Shown piece by piece: positions 25,888-34,844 of a stretch of 64,000 nucleotides of DNA. The DNA comes from Caulobacter sp. SLTY (lineage in GTDB: Bacteria > Pseudomonadota > Alphaproteobacteria > Caulobacterales > Caulobacteraceae). The position numbers were made by a program, and so were the translations under genes. Each line of letters starts with the position of its first letter. Position 1 is the first letter of the stretch. The stretch lies in contig NZ_JAAALA010000005.1 of the NCBI RefSeq assembly GCF_009905535.1, positions 1-64,000 of the forward strand, in the 5' to 3' direction. Under the pieces are notes generated by a model. That model was not told the origin of the DNA. It made no database searches and worked only from the letters and a program-made list of their open reading frames with translations.

Positions 25888-26898
25888 CTAAGCCACCTTC
25901 ACCCGCGCCGCACTCTCCGGCAAATCCTCCCCAAACGCCCGCTGGTAGAACTCCGCCACCGTCGGCCGTTCCAGCTCGTCGCATTTGTTCAGGAACGTCA
26001 TCCGGAACGCCAGCCCGACATCCCCGCCGAAGATCTCGGCGTTCTGGGCCCAGGTGATGACCGTGCGGGGGCTCATGACGGTGCTGATGTCGCCGTTCAT
26101 GAAGGCGTTGCGGGTCATGTCGGCGACGCGGACCATGGCGGCCAGGGTGCGGCGGCCCTCGGCGGTGGCGTAGCGGGGGTTCTTGGCCAGCACGATCTCG
26201 GCCTCGACGTCATGGTCGAGGTAGTTGAGCGTGGTGACGATCGACCAGCGGTCCATCTGGCCTTGGTTGATCTGCTGGGTGCCGTGGTAGAGGCCGGTGG
26301 TGTCGCCCAGACCGATGGTGTTGGTCGTCGAGAACAGGCGGAAATAGGGGTTGGCGCGGATCACCTTGTTCTGGTCGAGCAGGGTCAGCTTGCCGCCGGC
26401 CTCCAGCACCCGCTGGATGACGAACATCACGTCCGGGCGGCCGGCGTCGTATTCGTCGAACACCAGGGCCATCGGCCGCTGCAGGCACCAGGGCAGGATG
26501 CCTTCGCGGAACTCGGTGACCTGCTTGCCGTCCTTCAGGACGATGGCGTCCTTGCCGACCAGATCGATGCGGCTGACGTGGCTGTCGAGGTTGACCCGCA
26601 CCATCGGCCAGTTGAGCCGGGCGCAGACCTGCTCGATGTGGGTCGACTTGCCGGTGCCGTGATAGCCCTGCACCATGACCCGGCGGTCGAAGGCGAGGCC
26701 CGCGACGATGGCCAGGGTGGTCTGGGGATCGAACTTGTAGGCCTCGTCCAGGTCCGGCACATGGCTGTCGCGATGGCTGAAGGCCGGGACCATCATGTCG
26801 CTGTCGACGCCGAAGACGTCACGGACGGAAACCTGCTTGTCGGGGACCAGGGTCAGCAGGGGATCGGCGGCGGAGGGGGTGTCGGTCAGGTCGGCCAT
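25888..26898 (-). CDS. cobS: cobaltochelatase subunit CobS (AAA+ ATPase)
   Basis: A 336-aa MoxR/CobS-type AAA+ ATPase. The Walker [10 protein letters not shown] is at 78-86, Walker [11 protein letters not shown] at about 144-153, and the start [13 protein letters not shown] is typical of CobS. With CobT and CobN it would insert cobalt in aerobic cobalamin synthesis, but neither partner is in the window. The ATG at 26898 ([10 protein letters not shown]) gives the normal length; a longer frame upstream is not needed. Its upstream neighbours in the same orientation (J-domain protein) and across (bolA) match the order seen in other alphaproteobacteria, apart from the phosphatase gene between them. 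Confidence 0.93.
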   Translation of the reverse strand: MADLTDTPSAADPLLTLVPDKQVSVRDVFGVDSDMMVPAFSHRDSHVPDLDEAYKFDPQTTLAIVAGLAFDRRVMVQGYHGTGKSTHIEQVCARLNWPMVRVNLDSHVSRIDLVGKDAIVLKDGKQVTEFREGILPWCLQRPMALVFDEYDAGRPDVMFVIQRVLEAGGKLTLLDQNKVIRANPYFRLFSTTNTIGLGDTTGLYHGTQQINQGQMDRWSIVTTLNYLDHDVEAEIVLAKNPRYATAEGRRTLAAMVRVADMTRNAFMNGDISTVMSPRTVITWAQNAEIFGGDVGLAFRMTFLNKCDELERPTVAEFYQRAFGEDLPESAARVKVA

Positions 26899-26960
26899 GT
26901 CATGGGTTCGATAGCGCGTTTGAAGCGTTGGGCAAACAGGTGTTGGGCTGGAATGGGTGC

Positions 26961-27725
26961 ATGACGTTGGGTGAATCGATGCATTGGCGCCGGTGGCTGG
27001 CCGGCGGGCCGGCTCTGGTGAAGCGAATGGTGCTGTCGGCGCGGGCCGAGCTGGCGGCGACGGGCGCATTGCTGGTCCTGGCGATCAGCGTGCTGTCGTT
27101 CATCGAGATCGCAGACGATGTGCAGGAGGGAGACACCCGGCGAATCGACCGGGCCATCCTGCTCATGTTCCGCACGGCCGGCGATCCGGAGACGCCGCTG
27201 GGCGGCCGCTGGGTGCGTGAGGCGGTGGGGGACATCACCGCCCTGGGCGGCTGGACGGTGCTGACCCTGTTCGTGGTCCTGCTGGTCGGGTTCCTGGTCA
27301 GCCTCAGGCGGTGGCGAGAGGCGGCCCTGCTGGCGGCGGCGGCCATCGGCGGCACGGTGCTGGGCCAGACGCTGAAGGGCATCTTCGGGCGGGAGCGGCC
27401 AGAGGAGTCGCTGCGCCTGGTCGAGGCGATCCACACCAGCTTTCCTAGCGGCCACGCCATGATGTCGGCGGTGATCTACCTGACCTTCGGCGTGTTGATG
27501 GCCCGGTTCGCCAACCGCACGCGGGTGAAGATCTTCGGCATGATCATGGGGGTGGTGCTGACCCTGATGGTGGGGGTCAGCCGGGTGTATCTGGGCGTCC
27601 ACTGGCCCAGTGACGTGCTGGCCGGATGGTGCGTCGGGGCGGCCTGGGCAATGTTCTGCTGGCTGGTGGTGTGGGCGGCGGAGAGGTGGTGGCGCGCGGA
27701 TGTGGAGCACGCGCCGCAGGGGTGA
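26961..27725 (+). CDS. PAP2-superfamily phosphatase
   Basis: A 254-aa membrane phosphatase. The three motifs of PAP2 enzymes are in order: KGIFGRERP (K-x6-RP), SFPSGH with the catalytic His, and [16 protein letters not shown] (SR-x5-H-x3-D). There are about five membrane helices. Members dephosphorylate phosphatidic acid, phosphatidylglycerophosphate or undecaprenyl pyrophosphate. The start at 26961 was chosen over 26928, which would add an unlikely extra n-region. It is inserted between cobS and the J-domain gene in the opposite orientation. Confidence 0.9.
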   Translation: MTLGESMHWRRWLAGGPALVKRMVLSARAELAATGALLVLAISVLSFIEIADDVQEGDTRRIDRAILLMFRTAGDPETPLGGRWVREAVGDITALGGWTVLTLFVVLLVGFLVSLRRWREAALLAAAAIGGTVLGQTLKGIFGRERPEESLRLVEAIHTSFPSGHAMMSAVIYLTFGVLMARFANRTRVKIFGMIMGVVLTLMVGVSRVYLGVHWPSDVLAGWCVGAAWAMFCWLVVWAAERWWRADVEHAPQG

Positions 27726-27730
27726 CCTCG

Positions 27731-28378
27731 CTAAGCCAGCTTCGCCTTCTTCAGCGTCTTCCACGCCTGGATTACCCGCTGCAGCTTGTGTTCGGCCGAG
27801 CGGTCGCCGCCGTTGCTGTCGGGGTGGCAGCGTTTCAGCAGCTCGTGGTAGCGGGCCTTGATTTCCTTGGGCTCGGCGGTTTCGCGCAGGTCGAGGTCGG
27901 CCAGGGCGTCGCGCTCCATCTTGCCCAGCTGGCGGCCGTCGTTGCGCTTCTGTGACTGGGACGCGTCAGGCGCGCCCATGCCGAACAGGCTGAACGGATC
28001 GGCGAAGGCGCCGGCGTCGCCCGATCCCGCCTTGGCCTCGCGGCTGCGGTTGGAGGCCTTGAAGCTCCAGGTCGGGCGCTCGCCGGTGACGCGGGCGGCC
28101 TGGACCTCGGCCACCTGCTCGTCGCTCATGCCGGCGAAGAAGTTCCACTGCTTGTTGTAGGCGGCCGCGTGGGCCTGGCAGAACCAGTAGTGCTCGTGCA
28201 TCAGCTGCGGCGATTTGGGCGCGCGGGTGGTGGCGGCGGCGCGGCAACCGGCGTGGTCGCAGGGCTTCTCGCCCGGTTTCAGGGCATGGACGTCGTTGGC
28301 CGCCTCGTCTTCGCCCTCCTTGGGAGGGCGAACGCGGATGTCCACGAACCTGGGACGGTATTGAAACGAGCGGCTCAT
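27731..28378 (-). CDS. J-domain protein
   Basis: A 215-aa protein ending in a J domain (about 150-212): DLDLRETAEPKEIKARYHELLKRCHPDSNGGD, with the HPD signature that activates DnaK. The N-terminal part has Cys-rich spots (PCDHAGCRAAA and WFCQAHAAAYN) that may bind zinc. In related bacteria it lies between bolA and cobS, as here. It is divergent from bolA (45 bases). It probably directs Hsp70 to a specific client; which one is unknown. Confidence 0.88.
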   Translation of the reverse strand: MSRSFQYRPRFVDIRVRPPKEGEDEAANDVHALKPGEKPCDHAGCRAAATTRAPKSPQLMHEHYWFCQAHAAAYNKQWNFFAGMSDEQVAEVQAARVTGERPTWSFKASNRSREAKAGSGDAGAFADPFSLFGMGAPDASQSQKRNDGRQLGKMERDALADLDLRETAEPKEIKARYHELLKRCHPDSNGGDRSAEHKLQRVIQAWKTLKKAKLA

Positions 28379-28423
28379 GGGACGAAGTATGGGCCTCGAA
28401 CCCGACCATTTCCAGAATTGAAC

Positions 28424-28702
28424 ATGACCGTTTCAGGCCCCATAATGACCGCCATCCGCGACAAGCTGACGGCCGCCTTCACGCCCTCCCGCCTGGAGGT
28501 GGTGGACGACAGCGAACGCCACCGGGGCCACGGCGGCCACCGCGAGGGCGGCGAGAGCCATTTCAACGTCGAGATCGAGAGTGCGGCCTTCGCCGGGGTC
28601 AACCGGGTGGCGCGGCAGCGACAGGTCTATGCGGCGCTGGCCGAGGAACTGGCGGGGCCGGTTCACGCCCTGTCGGTGAGGGCGACGGCGCCGGGGGAGT
28701 AG
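28424..28702 (+). CDS. bolA: BolA-family protein
   Basis: A 92-aa BolA protein. Motifs are the helix IRDKLTAAFTPSRLEVVDDS, the loop RHRGHGGHREGGESHFNVEI with conserved His residues, and the strand-helix RVARQRQVYAALAEELAGPVHALSV. BolA works with monothiol glutaredoxins in iron-sulfur handling or as a regulator of shape and stress genes. The ATG at 28424 was chosen; an ATG at 28445 (MTAIRDKL) is also possible. It is divergent from the J-domain gene, a layout found widely in alphaproteobacteria. Confidence 0.92.
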   Translation: MTVSGPIMTAIRDKLTAAFTPSRLEVVDDSERHRGHGGHREGGESHFNVEIESAAFAGVNRVARQRQVYAALAEELAGPVHALSVRATAPGE

Positions 28703-28704
28703 GG

Positions 28705-28765
28705 CTAGAGCGCATTCCGATTAGTGGGAACCGGTAATCGGGATCAAACGCGCGACCTGCTCTAG
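28705..28765. repeat. CTAG-bounded intergenic repeat, copy 1
   Basis: This 61-nt element starts CTAGAGCGC and ends TGCTCTAG. Its core GATTAGTGGGAACCGGTAAT is found again at 41548-41612 with few changes. CTAGAGC (28705-28711) and GCTCTAG (28759-28765) are inverted. It lies past the bolA stop and contains the stop codon of the vapC-like gene. It resembles the intergenic repeats described in Caulobacter; I did not verify which family. Confidence 0.65.
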
Positions 28766-29169
28766 GCGGCGGGCGGCGCAATGACGGGAACGGCCGGGAA
28801 ATAGGTGCGACAGGGCCTTGGATCGCGCGTCACCAGGGTAAGGCCCAGGACCGCCGCGTGGGCGCCGATGAAAAAATCCGGCAGGGGCGAGCGCTTCAGG
28901 CCGCCGCGTCGACGGTAGTCCGCGAACGCTCGCGACGCCAGGAAAGCCGCCTCGTAAGGCAGATCGAGGCGTTGGAAGGTGAGGGGCGCGAGCGCCGCCT
29001 CCAGCGCCGCATGGTCGATATAGACCGTCGCAACTTCGCCGTAGATGATCGGGTTGATCGCAATGATGCCGGCGTCGGCAGCGTCGGAAAGGGCGTTTGC
29101 GGACCAGTCCGCCCAGACCGGGTCGTCCTCCAGCACATCAATCAGGACATTGGAGTCAATCAAGAACAC
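28762..29169 (-). CDS. PIN-domain toxin (VapC-like)
   Basis: A 135-aa PIN ribonuclease-type toxin. The start MFLIDSNVLIDVLEDDP has the first Asp (D5) and the IDVL strand, and LPDFFIGAHAAVLGLTLVTRDPRP has the later Asp pair, all part of the metal site. Such toxins cut tRNA or rRNA. Its start overlaps the antitoxin gene end by 14 bases, so the two are coupled. Its stop codon lies within the CTAG-bounded repeat. Confidence 0.92.
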   Translation of the reverse strand: MFLIDSNVLIDVLEDDPVWADWSANALSDAADAGIIAINPIIYGEVATVYIDHAALEAALAPLTFQRLDLPYEAAFLASRAFADYRRRGGLKRSPLPDFFIGAHAAVLGLTLVTRDPRPCRTYFPAVPVIAPPAA

Positions 29170-29419
29170 CGGGCGGTTCCCTGTCCCACCCGCGCGTCAT
29201 GGCCATCACCTCGTCTGTGGTCAGCTTCACCTGGGCTGCGCCGCGCAGGCGGGTGACCAGTCGCTCGCCCTTGCTGGCCCGGCCTGCCGGAGCCTTGGCC
29301 TTGACGATGCGGATCGCGCCGCCCTCGACGACGAACTCGACATCCGTTCCGGGCACGAACCCGGCTTGGCGTCGGATGTCGCCTGGGATCGTCACCTGTC
29401 CTTTGGCGGTAATGCGCAT
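29156..29419 (-). CDS. AbrB/MazE-type antitoxin (VapB-like)
   Basis: An 87-aa protein. The N-terminus MRITAKGQVTIPGDIRRQAGFVPGTDVEFV is a swapped-hairpin AbrB DNA-binding domain; the C-terminal tail (VMAMTRGW..EPPGVLD) should wrap the toxin. It overlaps the PIN toxin gene by 14 bases. A palindrome directly upstream of its ATG is the likely autoregulatory operator. Confidence 0.9.
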   Translation of the reverse strand: MRITAKGQVTIPGDIRRQAGFVPGTDVEFVVEGGAIRIVKAKAPAGRASKGERLVTRLRGAAQVKLTTDEVMAMTRGWDREPPGVLD

Positions 29420-29423
29420 CAGT

Positions 29424-29445
29424 GTCTTACTCCTGAAAGTAAGAC
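29424..29445. promoter_or_regulatory. autoregulatory operator of the toxin-antitoxin pair
   Basis: GTCTTACT-CCTGAA-AGTAAGAC is a perfect 8-bp inverted repeat that ends five bases before the antitoxin ATG. On the coding strand it contains AGGAG, so bound antitoxin or toxin-antitoxin complex would cover the ribosome-binding site region. The role is inferred from position and symmetry. Confidence 0.65.
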
Positions 29446-29463
29446 TACCACAGCCTTGATCGT

Positions 29464-29847
29464 TCAGCCAGAAACCCGCCCCGCCGCCAGTTCCCGCAGA
29501 ACCTTCTCAAGGTCGCCCTGACGGAACGGCTTCTGCAACACCGGCGTGCCGCGGTGATCGTCGACAAGGCCTGCCTCGCCGTAGCCGCTGGCGAAGGCGA
29601 AGGGGACGCCGCGGCTCTTCAGCGTGTCGGCAACGGGGAAAATCTGGCGGCCGCCGACGTTGACGTCGAGGATGGCCGCGTCGAGCTCGGCGTCCTTGGC
29701 CAGGGCCAGGGCCTGGTCCAGATCCGGGGCGGGGCCGACGATGTTACAGCCGAACTCGGTCAGCATGTCTTCAACCAGCATGGAGACGAGCATCTCGTCT
29801 TCCACGACCAAAACCCTGAGGCCGCCCAGCCCCTCGCCGACTTGCAT
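29464..29847 (-). CDS. stand-alone receiver-domain response regulator
   Basis: A 127-aa single REC domain. The acidic pocket is at VVEDE (16-18), the phosphoacceptor Asp61 is in AILDVNVGG, Ser87 is in FASGYG and Lys106 in LQKPF. The FASGYGE motif is of the FATGUY type common in receivers of alphaproteobacterial stress pathways. No output domain and no kinase gene are next to it. The start at 29847 (MQVGEGLGGLRVLVVEDE) fits the fold. An EcfG-type promoter lies about 115 bases upstream. Confidence 0.88.
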   Translation of the reverse strand: MQVGEGLGGLRVLVVEDEMLVSMLVEDMLTEFGCNIVGPAPDLDQALALAKDAELDAAILDVNVGGRQIFPVADTLKSRGVPFAFASGYGEAGLVDDHRGTPVLQKPFRQGDLEKVLRELAAGRVSG

Positions 29848-29963
29848 CAACTGACCCCTCCGCCCGGACGCCTGGCGCCGACGGTGGCCGGCCAACCAAA
29901 ACAACGCCTGAATACAAATGATCGCGGTGACCGCCCGAACGGTCCCGTCGTCTACCGTGCAGT

Positions 29964-29988
29964 AACGATGTCCGCTGCGTTCGGTTCC
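29964..29988 (-). promoter_or_regulatory. EcfG-type (general stress) promoter
   Basis: On the minus strand GGAAC (29988-29984) is followed after exactly 16 bases by CGTT (29967-29964). This matches the consensus of the sigma-EcfG general stress promoters of alphaproteobacteria (GGAAC-N16/17-CGTT). It drives toward the receiver gene that starts at 29847. A transcript leader of about 105-110 nt would result. Confidence 0.65.
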
Positions 29989-30003
29989 GGTGATCCGAGA
30001 TTT

Positions 30004-31116
30004 TTATTTCCGCGCGCCCTCGGCGACCAGGAACGCCGCCAGCGCCCCCGGATCGACGGCCCGCACCACCCGGGTGTCGCCCAGGGCCGTGGGCAGGACC
30101 AGGGTGATGGCCCCGCCTTCGGCCTTCTTGTCCTGCGCCATGTGAGCCGCCAGGGCGGCGGCGTCGAAAGGATGGCCGGGGACCTGGTCCAGACGGGTCG
30201 GCAGGCCCGCGGCCGCCAGCAGGGCCTCGGCGCGGTCGGCGTCGGCGGGCGGGCACAGGCCTTGGGCGGCGGCGAAGCGGAAGGCCAGGGCGCAGCCGGC
30301 GGCGACCGCCTCCCCGTGCTTGAGCTGGTCGCCGTAGCCGTTCTCGGCCTCCAGGGCGTGTCCGAAGGTGTGGCCGAGGTTGAGCAGGGCGCGGCGGCCG
30401 GCCTCACGCTCGTCTTCGATGACGATCTCGGCCTTCATTTCCACGGACCGGCGGACGGCTACGGCCAGGGCGGCGGGCTCGCGGGCGAGGGCGGCGGCGG
30501 CGTGGGCTTCCAGCCAGGAGAAGAAGCCGGCGTCGCCCAAAAGGCCATACTTGATCACCTCGGCCATGCCGCAGGCCATCTCGCGGTCGGGCAGGGTGTT
30601 CAGGACATCCAGGTCGGCCAGCACCAGCCGGGGCTGGTGGAAGGCGCCGACCAGGTTCTTGCCGCGCGGCGTGTCGATGGCCGTCTTGCCGCCGACGCTG
30701 CTGTCGACCTGGGCCAGCAGGGTGGTGGGAATCTGGATGAAGTCGATGCCCCGCTTGTAGATGGCCGCGGCGAACCCGGCGAGATCGCCGACCACGCCGC
30801 CGCCCAACGCCACGATCATGTCTCCCCGATCCAGCTCCAGGGCCAGCAGCCGGTCGGACAGGTCGGCCAGACCCTCGAAACTCTTGCTGGCTTCGCCGGG
30901 GGGGATGGTGATGAGCTGGGCTTCGATACCGGCGGCGGCCAGGCTGGCGATCAGGGTTCCGGCGTGCAGGGCGGCGACCGTCTCGTCGGCGACCACGGCG
31001 GTGCGGCCGCGCTTGAGGAAGGGGGCGATGCGAGCGCCCGCCTGGCCCAGCAAGCCGGGGCCGATCACCACTTCGTACGACCGGCCGGCCAGCGCGACGG
31101 GGACAATGTGGCTCAT
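30004..31116 (-). CDS. aroB: 3-dehydroquinate synthase
   Basis: A 370-aa enzyme that turns DAHP into 3-dehydroquinate in the shikimate route. Signs are the NAD-binding [14 protein letters not shown], the [20 protein letters not shown] metal and phosphate region, NLVGAFHQP, and the GHTFGHALE zinc His site. The length is normal. Its ATG overlaps the stop of aroK (ATGA at 31113-31116), so the two are coupled; aroK comes first. Confidence 0.97.
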   Translation of the reverse strand: MSHIVPVALAGRSYEVVIGPGLLGQAGARIAPFLKRGRTAVVADETVAALHAGTLIASLAAAGIEAQLITIPPGEASKSFEGLADLSDRLLALELDRGDMIVALGGGVVGDLAGFAAAIYKRGIDFIQIPTTLLAQVDSSVGGKTAIDTPRGKNLVGAFHQPRLVLADLDVLNTLPDREMACGMAEVIKYGLLGDAGFFSWLEAHAAAALAREPAALAVAVRRSVEMKAEIVIEDEREAGRRALLNLGHTFGHALEAENGYGDQLKHGEAVAAGCALAFRFAAAQGLCPPADADRAEALLAAAGLPTRLDQVPGHPFDAAALAAHMAQDKKAEGGAITLVLPTALGDTRVVRAVDPGALAAFLVAEGARK

Positions 31117-31667
31117 GGGGCGCTCTGTTCGGCGAGGCGGCCGTGCAGGGCCTGAAGGATGGCGGAAACGGAATCGGTGTGCGGCGTCTCGCCCAGTTCG
31201 ACGGTCAGGTCGGCTGTCGCGTAGACCGGGTAGCGGACGGCGGCCAGTTGCTGGAGCACCTCCAGCGGGTCCTTGCCGCGCACCAGGGGGCGGTTGTCCT
31301 TGCGGGCCACTCGGCGGGCCAGGATCTCGACATCGGCCTTCAGCCAGACGGTCACCGCCTTGTCGACCATCAGGGCGCGGGTCGCCTCGTTCATGAAGGC
31401 CCCCCCGCCAGTGGCCAGCACCATCGGCCCCTCGTCCAGCAGCCGGGCGATCACCCGCCGCTCGCCATCGCGGAATCCCTCTTCGCCGAACGCCTCGAAG
31501 ATCTCGGGGATGGAGCGGCCGGCGGCGGTCTCGACCTCGGTGTCGGCGTCGCGGAACGGCAGGTCCAGGGCGGTGGCCAGGCGGCGGCCGACGCTCGATT
31601 TGCCCACGCCCATCAGGCCGACGAGGGCGATGGTGCGGTCGCGCAGGCGGGGGTCGGGCGGGGTCAC
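31113..31667 (-). CDS. aroK: shikimate kinase
   Basis: A 184-aa kinase that phosphorylates shikimate. The P-loop GLMGVGKSS is at 17-25, [18 protein letters not shown] holds the shikimate-binding Asp, and GGGAF follows for substrate. NRPLVRG is the lid Arg segment. It directly precedes aroB with a four-base overlap and is divergent from a conserved secreted-protein gene. Confidence 0.96.
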   Translation of the reverse strand: MTPPDPRLRDRTIALVGLMGVGKSSVGRRLATALDLPFRDADTEVETAAGRSIPEIFEAFGEEGFRDGERRVIARLLDEGPMVLATGGGAFMNEATRALMVDKAVTVWLKADVEILARRVARKDNRPLVRGKDPLEVLQQLAAVRYPVYATADLTVELGETPHTDSVSAILQALHGRLAEQSAP

Positions 31668-31709
31668 GGCGAAAGGCGATACACGGGGCGCCCCGGCGGC
31701 TCAACAATT

Positions 31710-31748
31710 CCGTCATCCGGGCGCGCTTCGCTGGGGCCGGGATGACGG
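31710..31748. repeat. intergenic palindrome (REP-like)
   Basis: CCGTCATCC (31710-31718) and GGATGACGG (31740-31748) form a perfect 9-bp inverted repeat in the gap between the divergent aroK and secreted-protein genes. GTCATCC-type palindromes are common REP cores. It may be a remnant REP element; a promoter role cannot be excluded. Confidence 0.45.
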
Positions 31749-31761
31749 GTAAGGTGGCGCC

Positions 31762-32718
31762 ATGCGTCGTCTGCTGCCCGTCCTCGCCGCCGCCCTGTTC
31801 GCAACTACCGCATTCGCCCAGGGGGTGGAGGTCGCGCCACTGGCCGCGCCGGACGTGTTCTCGGGCGGATCGCGCGACACCGGGCTGGGCGAAGACCTCT
31901 GGAAGGGCTCGTCGGCCGAGCTGGCGCGGCGGATCATGCCGACCATCGGCGGCAAACCGCTCAGCCCCGCCGGCCGGCTGCTGGCCCTGGGCGAGCCGCT
32001 GGCCGCCAATGCCTCGGTGGAGCGGATCCCAAACGCGGCGGCGGACCCGGCCCTGGCCGAGGTGGTCGCCGAAACGGCGCTGCTCACCGGCGCCGACGAC
32101 CGCGCCTGCCAGACCGAACAGGCGGTCGCCATCGGCCGGGGCGAGGTCTACTGGCTGCGGCTGCGGGCCTATTGCCAGGCGATCGCCGGCCAGACCGACG
32201 CGGCCCAGCTGACCGTCACCCTGGCGCAGGAAAAGGCCCGCGACCCCGTCTTCGGCCGGTTGATGACCGCGCTTCTCGTCCAGGCCGAGCCCGGCGACCC
32301 GTCGGCCCGTAACGGGCTGGACACGGCCCTGTCACGGCGGCTCGGTCTTACCCTGCCGATACCGGCCTCGGCCGACCTGCCCCTGGTGCTGGTCAATGAG
32401 GCGGGGCTGCAATGCGCGGGCCGGTCGTGCGACCTGCTGGCCGCGGCGCTCGGGCAGCCGGTGAGCGGCGAGGCCCGTCTTGGCCTGTTCGACGGCACGG
32501 GAAAGTCGGCCGCCGCGCCGGGCCGGCTCGCGGCGCTGCAGGTCGCGGCGGATCGGGGTCTGGTCGGGGAGACCGGGCTGATCGCGGTCGCCATCCTGCA
32601 GGACGCGCCGAAGACGGGCCTGCCGCCCCACGACCGCGCCGCGGTGATCCGGGCCCTGGTCAAGGTCGGCCTGGTCCAGGACGCCCGGGGGCTGGCCACG
32701 GAAGGCGCCTTCGAGTGA
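31762..32718 (+). CDS. hypothetical secreted helical protein upstream of xerD
   Basis: A 318-aa protein with a signal peptide ([21 protein letters not shown]). The mature part is Ala/Leu-rich and helical, without known catalytic motifs; [35 protein letters not shown] resembles a TPR or SEL1-like helix pair. Its stop overlaps the GTG start of xerD (GTGA), so the two are translationally coupled. I do not recognise a characterised function. Confidence 0.65.
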   Translation: MRRLLPVLAAALFATTAFAQGVEVAPLAAPDVFSGGSRDTGLGEDLWKGSSAELARRIMPTIGGKPLSPAGRLLALGEPLAANASVERIPNAAADPALAEVVAETALLTGADDRACQTEQAVAIGRGEVYWLRLRAYCQAIAGQTDAAQLTVTLAQEKARDPVFGRLMTALLVQAEPGDPSARNGLDTALSRRLGLTLPIPASADLPLVLVNEAGLQCAGRSCDLLAAALGQPVSGEARLGLFDGTGKSAAAPGRLAALQVAADRGLVGETGLIAVAILQDAPKTGLPPHDRAAVIRALVKVGLVQDARGLATEGAFE

Positions 32719-33686
32719 CCAGGGGCGGCGCCTGGCCCGAGGCCTTCCTGGAGATGATGGCGGTCGAGCGGGGCGCGGCGCGCAACACCCTGACCGCCTA
32801 CGGCAAGGACCTGGAGGACCTGGGCGGATTCCTCAAGAGCCGCGGCCGGTCCTTCGGCGATGCGGCGGCGGAGGATGTCGAGGCCTGGTTCGTCGACCTG
32901 TCAGACCGCGGTCTGTCACCCTCCACGGCGGCCCGGCGGCGGGCGGCGGCGCGGCAGTTCTACCGGTTCGTCCTCGGCGAGGGCTGGCGGACGGACGATC
33001 CCTCGCGGCGGGTGGCGGCGCCCAAGCAGGGACGGCCCCTGCCCAAGGTGCTCAGCCGGGCCGAGGTCGAGGCGCTGCTGACGGCCGCCTCGGCGCGGGA
33101 TGGCGGGCAGGGCTTGCGGTTGGCCTGCCTGATCGAGTTGACCTACGCCTCGGGCCTACGGGTGTCGGAGCTGGTGGCCCTTCCGCTCGCCGCCCTGGCG
33201 CGGGACCCGGCCTACCTCATCGTCAAGGGCAAGGGCGGCAAGGAGCGGCTGGCCCCGCTCAACCCGCCGGCCCGGCTGGCGGTGAAGGCCTGGCTGGAGG
33301 TCCGCTCCGCCTTCCTGCCCAAGGGGGTCAAGGAAAGCCCCTGGCTGTTCCCCTCGCGCGGCAAGGCCGGCCGGCTGACCCCCCGCCGCTTCGGCCAGCT
33401 GCTGGAAGAGGCGGCGGCCGGCGCCGGCATCGACCCGGCCCGGGTCAGCCCCCACGTCCTGCGCCACGCCTTCGCCACCCACCTGCTGGAAGGCGGGGCG
33501 GACCTGCGGGTGGTCCAGACCCTGCTGGGCCACAGCGACATCGCCACCACACAGATCTACACCCATGTCGCTGGCGACCGGCTGCGCGAGGTGGTGCAGA
33601 GCAAGCATCCGCTGGGGCGTGCGTCCTTCGACACGCCCGCTGCGCGGGCTGCTCAGGATGACGAACAGGGAGCGGGTTCGAAATAG
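32715..33686 (+). CDS. xerD: site-specific tyrosine recombinase (XerD-like)
   Basis: A 323-aa recombinase for resolving chromosome dimers at dif. The N-terminal core-binding domain is at 1-95 and the catalytic set is complete: Arg149 (SGLRVSEL), Lys173 (VKGKGGKER), His247 and Arg250 (HVLRHAF), His273 (LGHSDI) and Tyr282 (TQIYTH). The GTG start overlaps the previous gene. The C-terminal stretch [14 protein letters not shown] (about 303-316) is encoded by a REP-like repeat and is not part of the normal fold. Confidence 0.92.
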   Translation: MTRGGAWPEAFLEMMAVERGAARNTLTAYGKDLEDLGGFLKSRGRSFGDAAAEDVEAWFVDLSDRGLSPSTAARRRAAARQFYRFVLGEGWRTDDPSRRVAAPKQGRPLPKVLSRAEVEALLTAASARDGGQGLRLACLIELTYASGLRVSELVALPLAALARDPAYLIVKGKGGKERLAPLNPPARLAVKAWLEVRSAFLPKGVKESPWLFPSRGKAGRLTPRRFGQLLEEAAAGAGIDPARVSPHVLRHAFATHLLEGGADLRVVQTLLGHSDIATTQIYTHVAGDRLREVVQSKHPLGRASFDTPAARAAQDDEQGAGSK

Positions 33687-33730
33687 CCCGTCATGCTGAG
33701 CAGCGGCCGCAGGCCGCGTGTCGAAGCACG
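33622..33730. repeat. inverted pair of REP-like elements at the xerD 3' end
   Basis: The 42-nt stretch 33622-33663, which lies inside xerD, is closely matched as reverse complement by 33689-33730 just after the gene. Shared words include CGTCAT-CTGAGCAGC and GTGTCGAAG-ACG. The pair forms a REP doublet (BIME- or REPIN-like). The left copy encodes the last part of the XerD protein. Confidence 0.7.
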
Positions 33731-33794
33731 TACCCGGCTTGACGCGCTGCACCGCACAATCCAAACCACCCGCGGATCGAACCGGGGACCCGCC

Positions 33795-34844
33795 ATGAAG
33801 ACGCCGCGAGGATTTTTCAAGCCGCTGGCCATCGGCGCCCCGACGCCGCCGCGCGAACTGCCGGTGCGGGTCGAGCGGATGATCCACTTCGTGCCGCCGC
33901 ATCTGGACAAGGTGCGGGCCAAGGTTCCGGAGATGGCCAAACAGGCCGACGTGATCCTGGGAAACCTGGAAGACGCCATCCCCGCCGACGCCAAGGACGC
34001 GGCCCGCGCCGGCTTCATCCAGATGGCCTATGAGACCGACTTCGCCGCGCTCGGCGTCGGCCTCTGGACGCGCATCAACTGCCTCAACAGCCCCTGGCAC
34101 TTCGACGACGTGACCAAGATCGTCGAGGGCGTCGGCGACCGGCTGGACGTGATGATGATCCCCAAGGTCGAGGGGCCGTGGGACATCCACTACATGGACC
34201 AGTTCCTGGCCATCCTCGAGGCGCGGCATGGGCTGAAGAAGCCGATCCTGCTGCACGCCATCCTGGAGACCGCCGAGGGGGTCAACAACGTCGAAGCCAT
34301 CTGCGCCGCCTCACCCCGCATGCACGGCATCAGCCTGGGCCCCGCCGACCTCGCCGCCAGCCGCGGCATGAAGACCACCCGCGTCGGCGGCGGCCATCCC
34401 TTCTACAAGGTGATCGAGGATCCCCGCGCCGACGGCCAGCCCCGCATCGCCGCCCAGCAGGACATCTGGCACTACACCTTCGCCAAGATGGTCGACGCCT
34501 GCGCCGCCTACGGCATCAAGGCCTTCTACGGCCCGTTCGGCGCCATCGACGATCCCGACGCCTGCGAACAGCAGTTCCGCAACGCCTTCCTGCTCGGCTG
34601 CGCCGGCGCCTGGAGCCTGCACCCCAGCCAGATCGACATCGCCAAGCGGGTGTTCAGCCCCGACCCGGACGAGGTGAAGTTCGCGGTCCGAATCCTCGAC
34701 GCCATGCCCGACGGCACCGGGGTGGTCATGCTGGACGGCAAGATGCAGGACGACGCCACCTGGAAACAGGCCAAGGTGATGGTCGACTGCGCCCGCCAGA
34801 TCGCGGCGCGGGACCCTGAGTTCAAGGCCCTCTACGGCTTCTGA
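33795..34844 (+). CDS. HpcH/HpaI aldolase family, L-malyl-CoA lyase-like
   Basis: A 349-aa lyase. Features are the [19 protein letters not shown] start, [14 protein letters not shown] with the acidic metal ligands, [19 protein letters not shown] and [17 protein letters not shown] with the catalytic Glu, and [13 protein letters not shown]. This matches malyl-CoA/beta-methylmalyl-CoA lyases and related CitE-like enzymes that split CoA esters to glyoxylate and acyl-CoA. The ATG at 33795 was chosen; a longer frame upstream runs through the REP sequence. Confidence 0.88.
   Translation: MKTPRGFFKPLAIGAPTPPRELPVRVERMIHFVPPHLDKVRAKVPEMAKQADVILGNLEDAIPADAKDAARAGFIQMAYETDFAALGVGLWTRINCLNSPWHFDDVTKIVEGVGDRLDVMMIPKVEGPWDIHYMDQFLAILEARHGLKKPILLHAILETAEGVNNVEAICAASPRMHGISLGPADLAASRGMKTTRVGGGHPFYKVIEDPRADGQPRIAAQQDIWHYTFAKMVDACAAYGIKAFYGPFGAIDDPDACEQQFRNAFLLGCAGAWSLHPSQIDIAKRVFSPDPDEVKFAVRILDAMPDGTGVVMLDGKMQDDATWKQAKVMVDCARQIAARDPEFKALYGF

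Noticed and set aside
28705..28765. A rho-independent terminator after bolA
   Set aside because: The same sequence recurs at 41548-41612 behind an unrelated gene, and no T run follows, so a dispersed repeat explains it better.
32715..33686. Phage or element integrase, with a genomic island to its right
   Set aside because: The protein is XerD-like in length and motifs and lies by aroKB in a chromosomal setting; no att-like direct repeats or phage genes were found around it.
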